Positions 9,755 to 19,162 of a DNA stretch of 40,856 nucleotides are shown here, piece after piece (positions within the stretch are counted from its first letter, which is position 1; the number at the start of each line of letters is the position of its first letter). Location of the stretch: positions 1-40,856 of the forward strand of contig CALBOV010000039.1 of the NCBI GenBank assembly GCA_937896565.1, read 5' to 3'. Made by a program: the position numbers and the translations under genes. Below the pieces are notes generated by a model. The model was not told where the DNA came from. It ran no database searches and was given only the letters and a program-made list of their open reading frames with translations. Origin of the DNA: an uncultured Salinisphaerales bacterium (GTDB lineage Bacteria; Pseudomonadota; Gammaproteobacteria; Nevskiales; OUC007).

Positions 9755-11122
9755 TCAGGGCAGCGCGGTCATGAGCAACACCGCGAAGATCGCGATCGGG
9801 CAAAGCCAGCGCAGCAGCCACACCGCCGCCCTGCGCGCCCAGGGCGTGGCTTCCTCCAGCTCCTCGACATAGGCCTGACGCACGCGCCAGCCCAGCAGCA
9901 GGCTGGTGAGCAACGCGCCCAGCGGCATCATCACGTTGGCGGCAAAGTAGTCCAGCGTGTCGAACAGGGTCTTGCCCTCGAACAAGGCGATGGCGCCCAG
10001 CGGGTGCCAGTCCGCCAGCAGATTGAACGACATCACCGAACCGATGCCCAGCAGCCAGGAGGCCGTGAGCACGATCAACGTCGTGCGCTGGCGCGAGGCG
10101 CGGAAGCGCTCGTGCGCCCAGGCCACGGTGGGCTCGACCGACCCCACCGACGGCATCAGGGCCGCCAGCACGAGCAGCAGGAAGAACAGCGTGCCAACCA
10201 CGCGGCCGCCGGGCATCTCGGCGAAGGCGCGGGGCAGCACCTCGAACACGAGCTGCGAGCCCTGGGCCGGGTCCATGCCGTAGCCGAATACCAGCGGAAA
10301 GATCATCAGCGTCGCCAGCAGTGACACCAGCAGAATCGACCCGGTGACGATGCCCGAGGTCTTCAGCAGCGAGGTCCCACGCGGCACATAGGCGCCGTAG
10401 GCGATCATCATCGCCTGGCCGACACCGGTGGCGTAGAACGCCTGGCCGATCGCGGCGAGCACCACATCGGAATCGATGGCGGAAAAGTCGGGCCGGAACG
10501 CGAAGGCCAGGCCCTGGCGCACGTCACCGGTGATCAGCGCGTAGGCGACGAGAATCAGCAGCAGAATCAGCAGCCCCGGCGCGCGAATCTTGTTGGCGAC
10601 TTCGATGCCGCGCTGCAACCCACGCGAGGTGATGACGGCGACGCCAACAACAAAGGCGAGATGCCACAGCGCCATCTCCACCGGATCGGCGAGAAAGTCG
10701 TCCCAGATCGCCTGGGTGCCATCGGGGCCGGCGGACGAGAGCATCCCGACGCCAGCCTTGAATGTATAGGCCAGCACCCAGCCGGCAATCAGCATGTAAT
10801 AGGACGACACCACGAACGAGGACAGCGCGCCCATGACGCCGATGGCGTTCCAGCGACGACCGCCACCCACACGCGCCGCGATGGAGCCGGCCGCCGCGGG
10901 CGGACTGACACGGGCGCCGCGACCGATCGCGAACTCGGCCGCCAGCAGCGGCGTGGCAATCAGCAGACAGGCGATGACGAACACGAGTATGAATGCGCTG
11001 CCGCCGCTGGATCCGGCCAGATAGGGAAACCGCCAGATGCTGCCAAGACCGACGGCGGCGCCGGCCGCGCCAAGGTAGAACGCGACCCGGGAGGACCAGC
11101 GCAGTTCGGCGCCCGCGCTCAT
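9755..11122 (-). CDS. Sodium-dependent transporter, SNF/NSS family
   Basis: WSSRVAFYLGAAGAAVGLGSIWRFPYLAGSSGGSAFILVF TM1 signature. Confidence 0.92.
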   Translation of the reverse strand: MSAGAELRWSSRVAFYLGAAGAAVGLGSIWRFPYLAGSSGGSAFILVFVIACLLIATPLLAAEFAIGRGARVSPPAAAGSIAARVGGGRRWNAIGVMGALSSFVVSSYYMLIAGWVLAYTFKAGVGMLSSAGPDGTQAIWDDFLADPVEMALWHLAFVVGVAVITSRGLQRGIEVANKIRAPGLLILLLILVAYALITGDVRQGLAFAFRPDFSAIDSDVVLAAIGQAFYATGVGQAMMIAYGAYVPRGTSLLKTSGIVTGSILLVSLLATLMIFPLVFGYGMDPAQGSQLVFEVLPRAFAEMPGGRVVGTLFFLLLVLAALMPSVGSVEPTVAWAHERFRASRQRTTLIVLTASWLLGIGSVMSFNLLADWHPLGAIALFEGKTLFDTLDYFAANVMMPLGALLTSLLLGWRVRQAYVEELEEATPWARRAAVWLLRWLCPIAIFAVLLMTALP

Positions 11123-11398
11123 GCCCGGTGGCTCAGGCGAACGGTTTCTGACGAGACGGCACAGGCGACTGGAGGCATTCGGGGATTCCGGTGGATCACA
11201 TGGCGACGCCGGCACAACAACCGGCCCTCACACCGTAGAAAACCCCGCCGCTCCGGCCTCCGGAAAAGCCGTCATGCGATGTCGTGATTGCGCCATGTCA
11301 CCGAGCTGTCGCATTTCCGACAGCAAGTGACCAGCCGGCGCGCGCGTGCCCGGGTCGATGTTTCTAGGCTGGGCGCTCGCTCAATCCCCCTTGTCACC

Positions 11399-13036
11399 AT
11401 GCAGCATGCAGCCGGCCGCGCGCCCTACCCCCCGCCTCTGAACGAACCCGAACTGTCCTATGCCCCGGGCACACCGGAACGCGCCGCGTTGCGCACCGCG
11501 CTGGAGACCATGGCCGGCGAGAACACCGACATGCCCTGCGTGATCGGCGGCCGGGACGTCACGACGGGCCGCCTCGAAGCCGCGCGGATGCCGCATGACC
11601 ACCAGCACGTGCTGGGTCAGGCCCACCTCGCCGGCACCATCGAAGTCCGGGACGCGATCGACGCCGCGCTCAAGGCCAGAGCCGACTGGGCGAACTGGCC
11701 CGCCGAGGAGCGCGCCGCGATCTTCCTGCGCGCGGCGGAGCGGCTGTCCGGTGACTGGCGGCAGACCCTGAACGCCGCAACGATGCTGGGCCAGTCGAAA
11801 AACGTGCAGCAGGCCGAAGTGGATTCGGCCTGCGAGCTGATCGACTTCTGGCGTTACAACGTCGACTTCATGCAGCAGATCCTCGCGCAGCAGCCGCAGA
11901 ACGCCGACGGCGCCTGGACCCATATCGACTACCGTCCGCTGGAAGGTTTCGTCTACGCGGTCTCGCCGTTCAACTTCACCGCCATCGCCGGCAACCTGCC
12001 CAGCGCGCCGGCGCTGATGGGCAATACCGTGGTCTGGAAGCCGTCACCGGCGGCCAAGCTCTCGGCTCACTACATCATGAAGCTGTTGCAGGCGGCCGGC
12101 CTGCCCGATGGCGTGATCAATCTGGTCTATGGCGACGCGGCGGAGGTCACCTCGACGGTCATGGCGCATCCGATGCTGGCCGGCGTGCACTTCACCGGGT
12201 CCACGCAGGTGTTCGACCGGTTGCAGCATGCGGCCGCCACCCACGCGCACCGATCGATTCCGCGCCTGGTCGGCGAAACCGGCGGCAAGAACTTCATCCT
12301 CGCGCATGCCAGCGCCGATCCCGAGCAGCTCGTCCCGGCGATCCTCCGTGGCGCCTTCGAATACCAGGGACAGAAGTGCTCGGCGCCGTCGCGGCTGTAC
12401 CTGCCCGAATCGCTGTGGCCCGGTCTGCGCGAGCGGCTTTGCGACGAGATCGCGACCATTCGCATGGGCGATGTCCGCGACTTCGGCAACTTCATGACCG
12501 CAGTGATCCACGAAGGCGCCTGGTCGCGCCACATGGAAGTCTTCGAGGCGGCGAAGTCCGATCCGGACACCGAGATCCTGACCGGGGGCCGCGGCGACCA
12601 GTCCGTCGGTTACTTCATCGAACCGACATTGCTGCGGACCACCAACCCCGCCGCGGCATTCATGAAGGATGAATACTTCGGCCCGATCACCTGCGCCCAC
12701 GTCTATCCGGATGCCGAATACGACGCGCTGCTGAACACGATTGATACCACCGCGGACTACGCGCTGACCGGTGCCATCTTCGCCAACGACCGCGCCGCGT
12801 TGCAAAGCGCCAGCGCCGCGCTGCGCTACACGGCGGGCAATCTGTATCTCAACGACAAGCCCACCGGCGCGCTGGTTGGTCAACAGCCCTTCGGTGGCAG
12901 TCGCGCCTCCGGAACGAACGACAAGGCTGGATCGACCTGGAGCCTGGCGCGCTGGACCTCGCCTCGCACGGTCAAGGAAACCTTCAACGCCTCACGCGGC
13001 GGTTACGCACATCCGTTCATGGCGGCGGAGGACTGA
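11399..13036 (+). CDS. pruA: L-glutamate gamma-semialdehyde (1-pyrroline-5-carboxylate) dehydrogenase
   Basis: AVSPFNFTAIAGNL, VGETGGKNFI, FEYQGQKCSAPSRLY, GALVGQQPFGGSRASGTNDKAG motifs. Confidence 0.92.
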   Translation: MQHAAGRAPYPPPLNEPELSYAPGTPERAALRTALETMAGENTDMPCVIGGRDVTTGRLEAARMPHDHQHVLGQAHLAGTIEVRDAIDAALKARADWANWPAEERAAIFLRAAERLSGDWRQTLNAATMLGQSKNVQQAEVDSACELIDFWRYNVDFMQQILAQQPQNADGAWTHIDYRPLEGFVYAVSPFNFTAIAGNLPSAPALMGNTVVWKPSPAAKLSAHYIMKLLQAAGLPDGVINLVYGDAAEVTSTVMAHPMLAGVHFTGSTQVFDRLQHAAATHAHRSIPRLVGETGGKNFILAHASADPEQLVPAILRGAFEYQGQKCSAPSRLYLPESLWPGLRERLCDEIATIRMGDVRDFGNFMTAVIHEGAWSRHMEVFEAAKSDPDTEILTGGRGDQSVGYFIEPTLLRTTNPAAAFMKDEYFGPITCAHVYPDAEYDALLNTIDTTADYALTGAIFANDRAALQSASAALRYTAGNLYLNDKPTGALVGQQPFGGSRASGTNDKAGSTWSLARWTSPRTVKETFNASRGGYAHPFMAAED

Positions 13037-13154
13037 GGCGGCCACGGTCCCGGGGAATTCCAGCAATTCTACGGATGGAGGCAACCGGGCCCGAGCGTCA
13101 GGCTTGCACCACATCTTTCAGACCGCTGTTCCCGTGACAGGCCTCGCCGACTCC

Positions 13155-14216
13155 ATGACTACCGCCGCCCGCTCCACGTCTCCAACCGCCGGCTCGCCAG
13201 GTGCCCCGTTGGCATTGCGCAAGCCCTATCTGCTGTTCGTCGGCGACATCAGCTACAAGCCGCATGCGAAGACCGCGTTCGGCATCCGCGACTGGGCGCC
13301 GGACGACTGCGCCGCGCAGATCAGCCTGCCTGGCTCCGGCCTGGATCTGGGGTTGCCGGAGTGCGATCCGGCCACCGCGGCGCGCGAGCACGGCGCCAAG
13401 ACACTGGTACTGGGCGCCGCGGCGCCCGGCGGTCGCATCCCCGACCACTGGCGTCCCACCCTGCTCGCGGCGATCCAGGCCGGCATGGATGTGGTCGCCG
13501 GCATGCACACGCGGCTCAGCGACATCCCGGAGCTTGCCGCCGCCGCGCAGGCCGCCGGCGTTCAACTGATCGACGTTCGCGTGCCCCCGGTCGGCCTGTC
13601 GGTGGCGACTGGCCGCAAGCGCTCGGGCAAGCGCCTGCACACCGTCGGCACCGATTGCGCCCTGGGCAAGAAGTACACGGCGCTCACCCTGGCAGCGGCG
13701 CTGAAAGCCCGTGGCATCGACGCCGATTTCCGCGCCACCGGGCAGACCGGCATCCTGATCGCGGGCGGCGGCATTCCGATCGATTCGGTGGTGGCCGACT
13801 TCGTCGCCGGTGCCGCGGAAGCGCTGAGCCCCGACGCCGACCCGGATCACTGGGACGTGATCGAAGGTCAGGGAGCACTGCTGCATCCGTCCTACGCCGC
13901 CGTCACACTGGGCCTGTTGCACGGTTCACAGCCCGATGCCCTGGTGATCTGCCATGACCCCACACGCACGCATATCGTGACCTGCCCGAATGCCGCCATC
14001 CCGCCACTCGACGAGATCGCTCGCCGGTATCTGGAAGCCGCGCGCCTGACCAATCCGGACGTGCGTATCGTCGGCGTGAGCCTCAACACCTCCGGCCTGT
14101 CCGACACCGCGGCCGAAACCGCGATGTCCGAGGCATCGGCGCTGCTGGGCGTGCCCTGCTTCGACCCGATGAAGACCCCGGCGGACGCCGTGATCGACCG
14201 GCTGCTCGCTGCATGA
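13155..14216 (+). CDS. dgcN: DUF1611 family protein, DgcN-like (N-acyltransferase of D-Glu pathway)
   Basis: YLLFVGDI, GTDCALGKKYTALTL P-loop-like motif, IEGQGALLHPSYAAVTLGLLHGSQPDALV. Confidence 0.85.
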   Translation: MTTAARSTSPTAGSPGAPLALRKPYLLFVGDISYKPHAKTAFGIRDWAPDDCAAQISLPGSGLDLGLPECDPATAAREHGAKTLVLGAAAPGGRIPDHWRPTLLAAIQAGMDVVAGMHTRLSDIPELAAAAQAAGVQLIDVRVPPVGLSVATGRKRSGKRLHTVGTDCALGKKYTALTLAAALKARGIDADFRATGQTGILIAGGGIPIDSVVADFVAGAAEALSPDADPDHWDVIEGQGALLHPSYAAVTLGLLHGSQPDALVICHDPTRTHIVTCPNAAIPPLDEIARRYLEAARLTNPDVRIVGVSLNTSGLSDTAAETAMSEASALLGVPCFDPMKTPADAVIDRLLAA

Positions 14217-15196
14217 GCCTGTCGCTGACCGTGGAGACGCGGGCCTGGGCGCTGAAGGAACCCTTCGTGATCTCGCGTGGTGTACAGACCACGGCGGATG
14301 TCGTCGTCGTCCGACTGCGTGATGGCGATCTGGAAGGCCTGGGCGAGGCCGCCGGCGTGCCCTACCGCGGCGACACCCAGGCGCGAATGCTGGGGGATCT
14401 GGAAACCGCCCGCGCCCGCGTGGAAGCGGGGCTGACGCGGGAACAGCTGCTGGACGTGCTGCCGCCCTGTGGCGCCCGCAACGCACTGGACGCCGCGCTC
14501 TGGGATCTGGAATCCAAGCGCAGCGGAACACGCGCCTGGACCCGCGCGGGCATGCCCCGGGGCGATGCCATCACCTCGGTGATGACCATCGGCATCCGCG
14601 ACACCGAGGCCTATGCCGAGGCGGCGACCCGGTTGGCGCACTATCCGTGGCTGAAGATCAAGGTCGACGCCAGCGACCCCGTGGCCGCGATCGAAGCGGT
14701 CCGCCGCGGCGCGCCGGACGCCCGCCTGGTCGTGGACTCGAATCAGTCCTGGACGGTCGATCAGCTGCGCGCCGTCGCGCCGGACATGGCCCGGCTTGGT
14801 GTCGACCTGCTGGAACAGCCGGTGTCCGCGGGCTCCGACGACGCCCTCATCGACTATGACAGCCCGGTCCCGCTCTGCGCCGACGAATCGGCGGAGACGC
14901 TGGCCGACCTGCCGCATCTCAAGGGCCGCTACGATTTCATCAACATCAAGCTGGACAAGACCGGTGGCCTGACCGCCGCCCTGGAGCTGGCGCATGCGGC
15001 GCGTGCCAACGGACTGCGGCTGATGGTGGGCTGCATGGTCGGCGGCTCGGCGGCGATGGCGCCGGCAATGGTGCTGGCGCAGATCTGCGAGGTCTGCGAT
15101 CTGGACGGCCCGATGCTCCAGGCCGAGGACTGGCCGGGCGGCATCGTCGAGAACGCGGGCGTGATGCAGCCGCCCTGGCCCGGCCTCTGGGGCTGA
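14213..15196 (+). CDS. dgcA: Enolase-superfamily dipeptide / N-acyl-amino-acid epimerase (DgcA-like)
   Basis: ATGA overlap with dgcN; WLKIKVDA, DARLVVDSNQSW, INIKLDKTGGL metal/catalytic motifs. Confidence 0.87.
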   Translation: MSLSLTVETRAWALKEPFVISRGVQTTADVVVVRLRDGDLEGLGEAAGVPYRGDTQARMLGDLETARARVEAGLTREQLLDVLPPCGARNALDAALWDLESKRSGTRAWTRAGMPRGDAITSVMTIGIRDTEAYAEAATRLAHYPWLKIKVDASDPVAAIEAVRRGAPDARLVVDSNQSWTVDQLRAVAPDMARLGVDLLEQPVSAGSDDALIDYDSPVPLCADESAETLADLPHLKGRYDFINIKLDKTGGLTAALELAHAARANGLRLMVGCMVGGSAAMAPAMVLAQICEVCDLDGPMLQAEDWPGGIVENAGVMQPPWPGLWG

Positions 15197-15200
15197 TCCC

Positions 15201-16205
15201 GTGGTCGAGATCGCTTCGCCCGTCCGCGAACTGGCCGCCGCGCACGGCGAGACACTGGCCGAGGGCATGGAGACCTTCGTCGACGCCCTGACCCGCGGCT
15301 ACGAGGAACACGCGGATGCCGACTTCGGGATACCGGCCGAACGCCGCCGCGTCGCCTCCCTGGTCCGCGCACCCTGGACCCGCGGCGGACCGGTCATGCA
15401 CCGCAGCATCAACCGCATTGTCCCCACGGCCGCCGGCCGGATTCCGATTCGCGTGCATCTGCCAACCGATGAAACGGCGTTGCCGGCCCTGCTCTACATC
15501 CATGGCGGCGGCTGGGTGATGTTCGATCTGGACACCCACGACCGTCTGATGCGCGAATACGCCGCGAGGACCGGTTGCGCGGTGGTCGGCATCGACTATT
15601 CGCTGGCGCCGGAAGCGGTGTTTCCGCGACCGATCCTGGAGATTTCCGCCATCACCCGCGCCCTGGCCCGCGGGCGGCTGGACCTGCCGGTCGATCCCGG
15701 GCGTCTGATCCTCGGCGGCGATTCGGCCGGCGCGAATCTGGCGGTCGCGACGGCGCTGACGCTGCGAGACGCCGGCATGGGCGAGGCGCTGGCCGGGCTG
15801 CTGCTGAACTATGGAGCGTTTGATCCCCGCTGCGACAGCGCCTCGTATTCACGCTTCGGCGACGGTCGCTACCTGCTGTCCGCGGAAGAGATGCACGGCT
15901 TCTGGGCGGCCTACGCGGGTGACCCCGAGCTGCTGGATGACCCGCTGCTCGCGCCGGTGGAAGCCGACCTGGCCGGACTGCCTTCCACGCTGCTGTGCGC
16001 CACCGAATACGATGTGCTCGCCGACGACAGCGAACGGCTGTACCGGGGATTGCAACAAGCCGGCGTCAACGCCGATCTGCGCCGCTACGCGGGCACCGTG
16101 CACAGCTTTCTGGAGGCGGTGTCCGTCGCGCCGGTGGCGGAAACGGCACTGGACGACGCGGCGGCCTGGATGCGGCACATCTTCAAATCCAATCGCCGGA
16201 GCTGA
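15201..16205 (+). CDS. Alpha/beta hydrolase, HSL/acetyl-esterase family
   Basis: YIHGGGWVMFD oxyanion HGGG and GDSAGANLAVA nucleophile motif; GTG start. Confidence 0.92.
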   Translation: MVEIASPVRELAAAHGETLAEGMETFVDALTRGYEEHADADFGIPAERRRVASLVRAPWTRGGPVMHRSINRIVPTAAGRIPIRVHLPTDETALPALLYIHGGGWVMFDLDTHDRLMREYAARTGCAVVGIDYSLAPEAVFPRPILEISAITRALARGRLDLPVDPGRLILGGDSAGANLAVATALTLRDAGMGEALAGLLLNYGAFDPRCDSASYSRFGDGRYLLSAEEMHGFWAAYAGDPELLDDPLLAPVEADLAGLPSTLLCATEYDVLADDSERLYRGLQQAGVNADLRRYAGTVHSFLEAVSVAPVAETALDDAAAWMRHIFKSNRRS

Positions 16206-16208
16206 ACC

Positions 16209-16829
16209 ATGTGGACTCCCGCCCCGTTCGAGCAGCCCGAACTGAAAGCCGGCCATGACCTGGTCCGCCGGATCCGCCTTGGCACCGTCGTGACCGCCGC
16301 CCCGCTGAACGCCACGCCCGTGCCGTTTTATCTGGACGGGGATCGTGGCACCGGAGGCACCCTCGTCGGCCACCTGGCGCGAGCAAACCGGCACTGCGAG
16401 GCGCTCGCCACCGGTCCCGAGGTGCTGGTGAGCTTCACCGGTCCGCAAACCTATGTCTCCGCCGAGTGGTACGTGACGCAGCCACGCGTCTCGACCTGGT
16501 ATTACGCCGCGGCGCATGTGCACGGCTGCGCCCGGCTGATCGAATCACCGGAGGCCGTCCGCGCCATTCTCGACCGCAGCTTTGCGGCGTTTGGCTCACC
16601 AGACAGCAACTGGCGCCCCGACCCGACCTATGTCGACCGGCTGCTGCCCGCCATCGTCGGCCTGGAAATCGACATCGAGCGGATCGAGGCGCAGCAACGC
16701 TATGGGCAGGATGGGCCGCCCGCCGACCAGACCGCCGTGTTCGAGCGCCTGCGCGACGGTGGCCCCGGCGACCGGGAGATCGCGAGCTGGATGCGCGACG
16801 CACCCGGCAGTGCGCTGAGCCCGGCCTAA
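16209..16829 (+). CDS. FMN-binding negative transcriptional regulator, PaiB family
   Basis: MWTPAPFEQPE..., GHLARANRHCEA, FTGPQTYVSAEWY, VSTWYYAAAHVHG. Confidence 0.88.
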   Translation: MWTPAPFEQPELKAGHDLVRRIRLGTVVTAAPLNATPVPFYLDGDRGTGGTLVGHLARANRHCEALATGPEVLVSFTGPQTYVSAEWYVTQPRVSTWYYAAAHVHGCARLIESPEAVRAILDRSFAAFGSPDSNWRPDPTYVDRLLPAIVGLEIDIERIEAQQRYGQDGPPADQTAVFERLRDGGPGDREIASWMRDAPGSALSPA

Positions 16830-16927
16830 AACCGCCACTCTGCCTGTCCGGCGTGGCAACACACGGACCGGCGCCCCCCAACAATCACCGCCACGCCACA
16901 CCGCGGGACCGGTTATCCGCCACTATT

Positions 16928-16939
16928 TGACTTATGTCA
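16928..16939. promoter_or_regulatory. Shared palindromic operator copy 1a (TGACTTATGTCA)
   Basis: Matches TGACW-NN-TGTCA; upstream of Rox-like gene 1. Confidence 0.65.
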
Positions 16940-16959
16940 TTTACTGTTTGACCATAATT

Positions 16960-16971
16960 TGACAAGTGTCA
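16960..16971. promoter_or_regulatory. Shared palindromic operator copy 1b (TGACAAGTGTCA)
   Basis: Perfect TGACA-NN-TGTCA palindrome 32 bp from copy 1a. Confidence 0.7.
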
Positions 16972-16995
16972 TGCCAACAACGATTGGAGGAGACC

Positions 16996-19107
16996 ATGAC
17001 GCAACAAAGCCTGGAAAAAGGCTGTGAACGGCCCGTAGTGGCCGCAGTACGTCGCCACCATGCCCACCGGCTGTGGCCCGCGCTCTTGTTGATGCTGGCC
17101 GCCGCCTGCAGCGGCGGGGGTGATCCGCAGACGGGGGCGACCGACCCACCCGATGGTTGCGCGTCCAACCCCGACGACTGTGGCGTCGCCGAGAACTACC
17201 CGCTGATCGGCAAGGCGCGCGGTGGCAACGTCTGGGCGAATTACTGCGAGGACAAGGCCGATTCGGCCGTGCTGCCCCGCGACCCGCGCGAACTGCTGAC
17301 ACCCGGCGTGAACGACGGCCTCGCGGTGGCGTTCAACGCTAACTGGCAGTCCTGCGACATCGGCGTGGAACGCCCGACCACCTGCGGAGAGATGCGCGAG
17401 CAGGCGGAGATCGGCAAGTTCGTGGCGTTCGGAAACGGGGAGGTCGGCAGTCCGGTGGCGTTCGCGGGAGGCCAGGACGCGCCTTCCGGTGTGGACGCCG
17501 AGAACTACAACAATCTGTGGCAGGTCTGGGGGCTGTCCGAGCGCCCCGACAACTTCGATGAACTGGTCGCCCAGCGGCACGGTTCTCCGCTGGCGCCCTG
17601 GCCCAATCCCTACCCGCTCCCCGGCGAGGATCCGAACGAGACGAACGGTGGCTCGGGCCAACTGCCGCTGGCCTACACGCAGATCCGTGAACCGGACGGC
17701 ACCTGGACCGGCGAGATCGGCACCAAGGTCTGCGTGTTCTGTCACAACGGCCGCATCGACACCACGAATCCCGATGTCGAACTGGGCACCATGCTCGGCG
17801 GCGCCGGCAGTATCGGGGACTTCGCGGTCTCCGGCTCCGATCTAGACAAGGCCGCCGGTGTGCTCGCCGCGCCCAGCCCGACATCGCTGATCACGATCTC
17901 GACCAACCGCGGCACCGGCGCCATCGATTTCTTCCAGCTCGCGTTCGTGCTGTTCAGCAAGGGCGACCTGGAACTGTTGCTGAACCCCAAGATCCTGTTC
18001 AGCCAGGCGATCGGCAACATCAAGAGCCCGCCGTGGTGGAACCTGGCCTACCGGCCGCAGAAATTCCACGGTGCGATCCTGCCCACGGACGCGTCACGAA
18101 TCGATCTGGCGGCGTATTACGACCTGGTGTCCAGCCTGTCGGGCGATGACGAAGCCGCGCTGGCGTGGAACGACGCGCATTCGGGGCCGTTCCAGGTCTG
18201 GGCGGAGACACAGGCATCGCCGCGCTACCCGGGCGAGATCGACATGGATCTGGCCGAGGCCGGCGCGGTGCTGTTCCATGCCAAGGACCTGTGGGCCGAC
18301 AATCTCAACAATCCGGTGCCCCGCCCCGACGAGGGCAACGGCTCCTGCGCCAGTTGCCACGGAGCCTATTCACCTCGCTTCATCCATGATCCGGCCTATC
18401 TGGAAACGCCGGAACTGGGCGGGCTGGCGGCCTACACCGTGCCGATGGACGTGATCCGTACCGATCCGACCTACGCCGAGGCCATGCAAAGCCTGCGCAA
18501 TCCTGACGGCAGCTTCCCGAATGCCACCGACCAGCAGAACTTCCTCTGGTGCGGCCACGGGAACTACGGCGACACCGAGAATCGCACGCCCATCCTGCTG
18601 GCTCCGCCCCTGTGGGGCGTCTGGGCGGCCGCGCCCTATCTGCACAACGGCTCGATTCCGAACATCTGGGGCGTGCTCGATCCCGCCAGCCAGCGCCCGA
18701 ACATCTGGCGCCGCGTATCCGCGCCCGCCCGGCCGGATCAGGAAGGCGAGGTGGTCATGGGATACGACACCAGCTTCGAGCGCGCCTACGACACCGAGCA
18801 CCTGGGCTGGAAATACGACGAGCTCCAGTGTGGTGACGACGGGACCGAGCCGTTCCTGGCCTGCAGCCCGCTCAGCGAAGATCAGCCATCCACGGCGCAG
18901 CAGGCGATCAGCCTGCTGTACGAGCAGATCGGCATCACCTGGAACCTGCCCCGCCCGGCCGGCATCCGGATGAGCGAGCAGGACATCGAAAATCGAAAGA
19001 TCTACAACACCAATCTCTACAGCCAGGGCAACCAGGGACACGACTTCACGATGGTGCTCACCGACGCCGAGCGACGCGCGTTGATCGAGTACCTGAAAAC
19101 CCTGTAG
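16996..19107 (+). CDS. RoxA/RoxB-like di-heme c-type cytochrome, lipoprotein (Rox-like 1)
   Basis: Lipobox LLMLAAACSGGG; CVFCH (17731-17745) and CASCH (18346-18360), 205 residues apart; SPPWWNLAYRPQKFH; paralogous over full length to two other window genes. Confidence 0.75.
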   Translation: MTQQSLEKGCERPVVAAVRRHHAHRLWPALLLMLAAACSGGGDPQTGATDPPDGCASNPDDCGVAENYPLIGKARGGNVWANYCEDKADSAVLPRDPRELLTPGVNDGLAVAFNANWQSCDIGVERPTTCGEMREQAEIGKFVAFGNGEVGSPVAFAGGQDAPSGVDAENYNNLWQVWGLSERPDNFDELVAQRHGSPLAPWPNPYPLPGEDPNETNGGSGQLPLAYTQIREPDGTWTGEIGTKVCVFCHNGRIDTTNPDVELGTMLGGAGSIGDFAVSGSDLDKAAGVLAAPSPTSLITISTNRGTGAIDFFQLAFVLFSKGDLELLLNPKILFSQAIGNIKSPPWWNLAYRPQKFHGAILPTDASRIDLAAYYDLVSSLSGDDEAALAWNDAHSGPFQVWAETQASPRYPGEIDMDLAEAGAVLFHAKDLWADNLNNPVPRPDEGNGSCASCHGAYSPRFIHDPAYLETPELGGLAAYTVPMDVIRTDPTYAEAMQSLRNPDGSFPNATDQQNFLWCGHGNYGDTENRTPILLAPPLWGVWAAAPYLHNGSIPNIWGVLDPASQRPNIWRRVSAPARPDQEGEVVMGYDTSFERAYDTEHLGWKYDELQCGDDGTEPFLACSPLSEDQPSTAQQAISLLYEQIGITWNLPRPAGIRMSEQDIENRKIYNTNLYSQGNQGHDFTMVLTDAERRALIEYLKTL

Positions 19108-19120
19108 CGGCGAACCACCG

Positions 19121-19162
19121 CCGAAGGCTGCCGCGTCAGCCGACCGACGCGGCAGCCTTCGG
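19121..19162. terminator. Strong hairpin, possible bidirectional terminator
   Basis: Perfect 17-bp inverted repeat CCGAAGGCTGCCGCGTC / GACGCGGCAGCCTTCGG with 8-nt loop between convergent genes. Confidence 0.7.
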
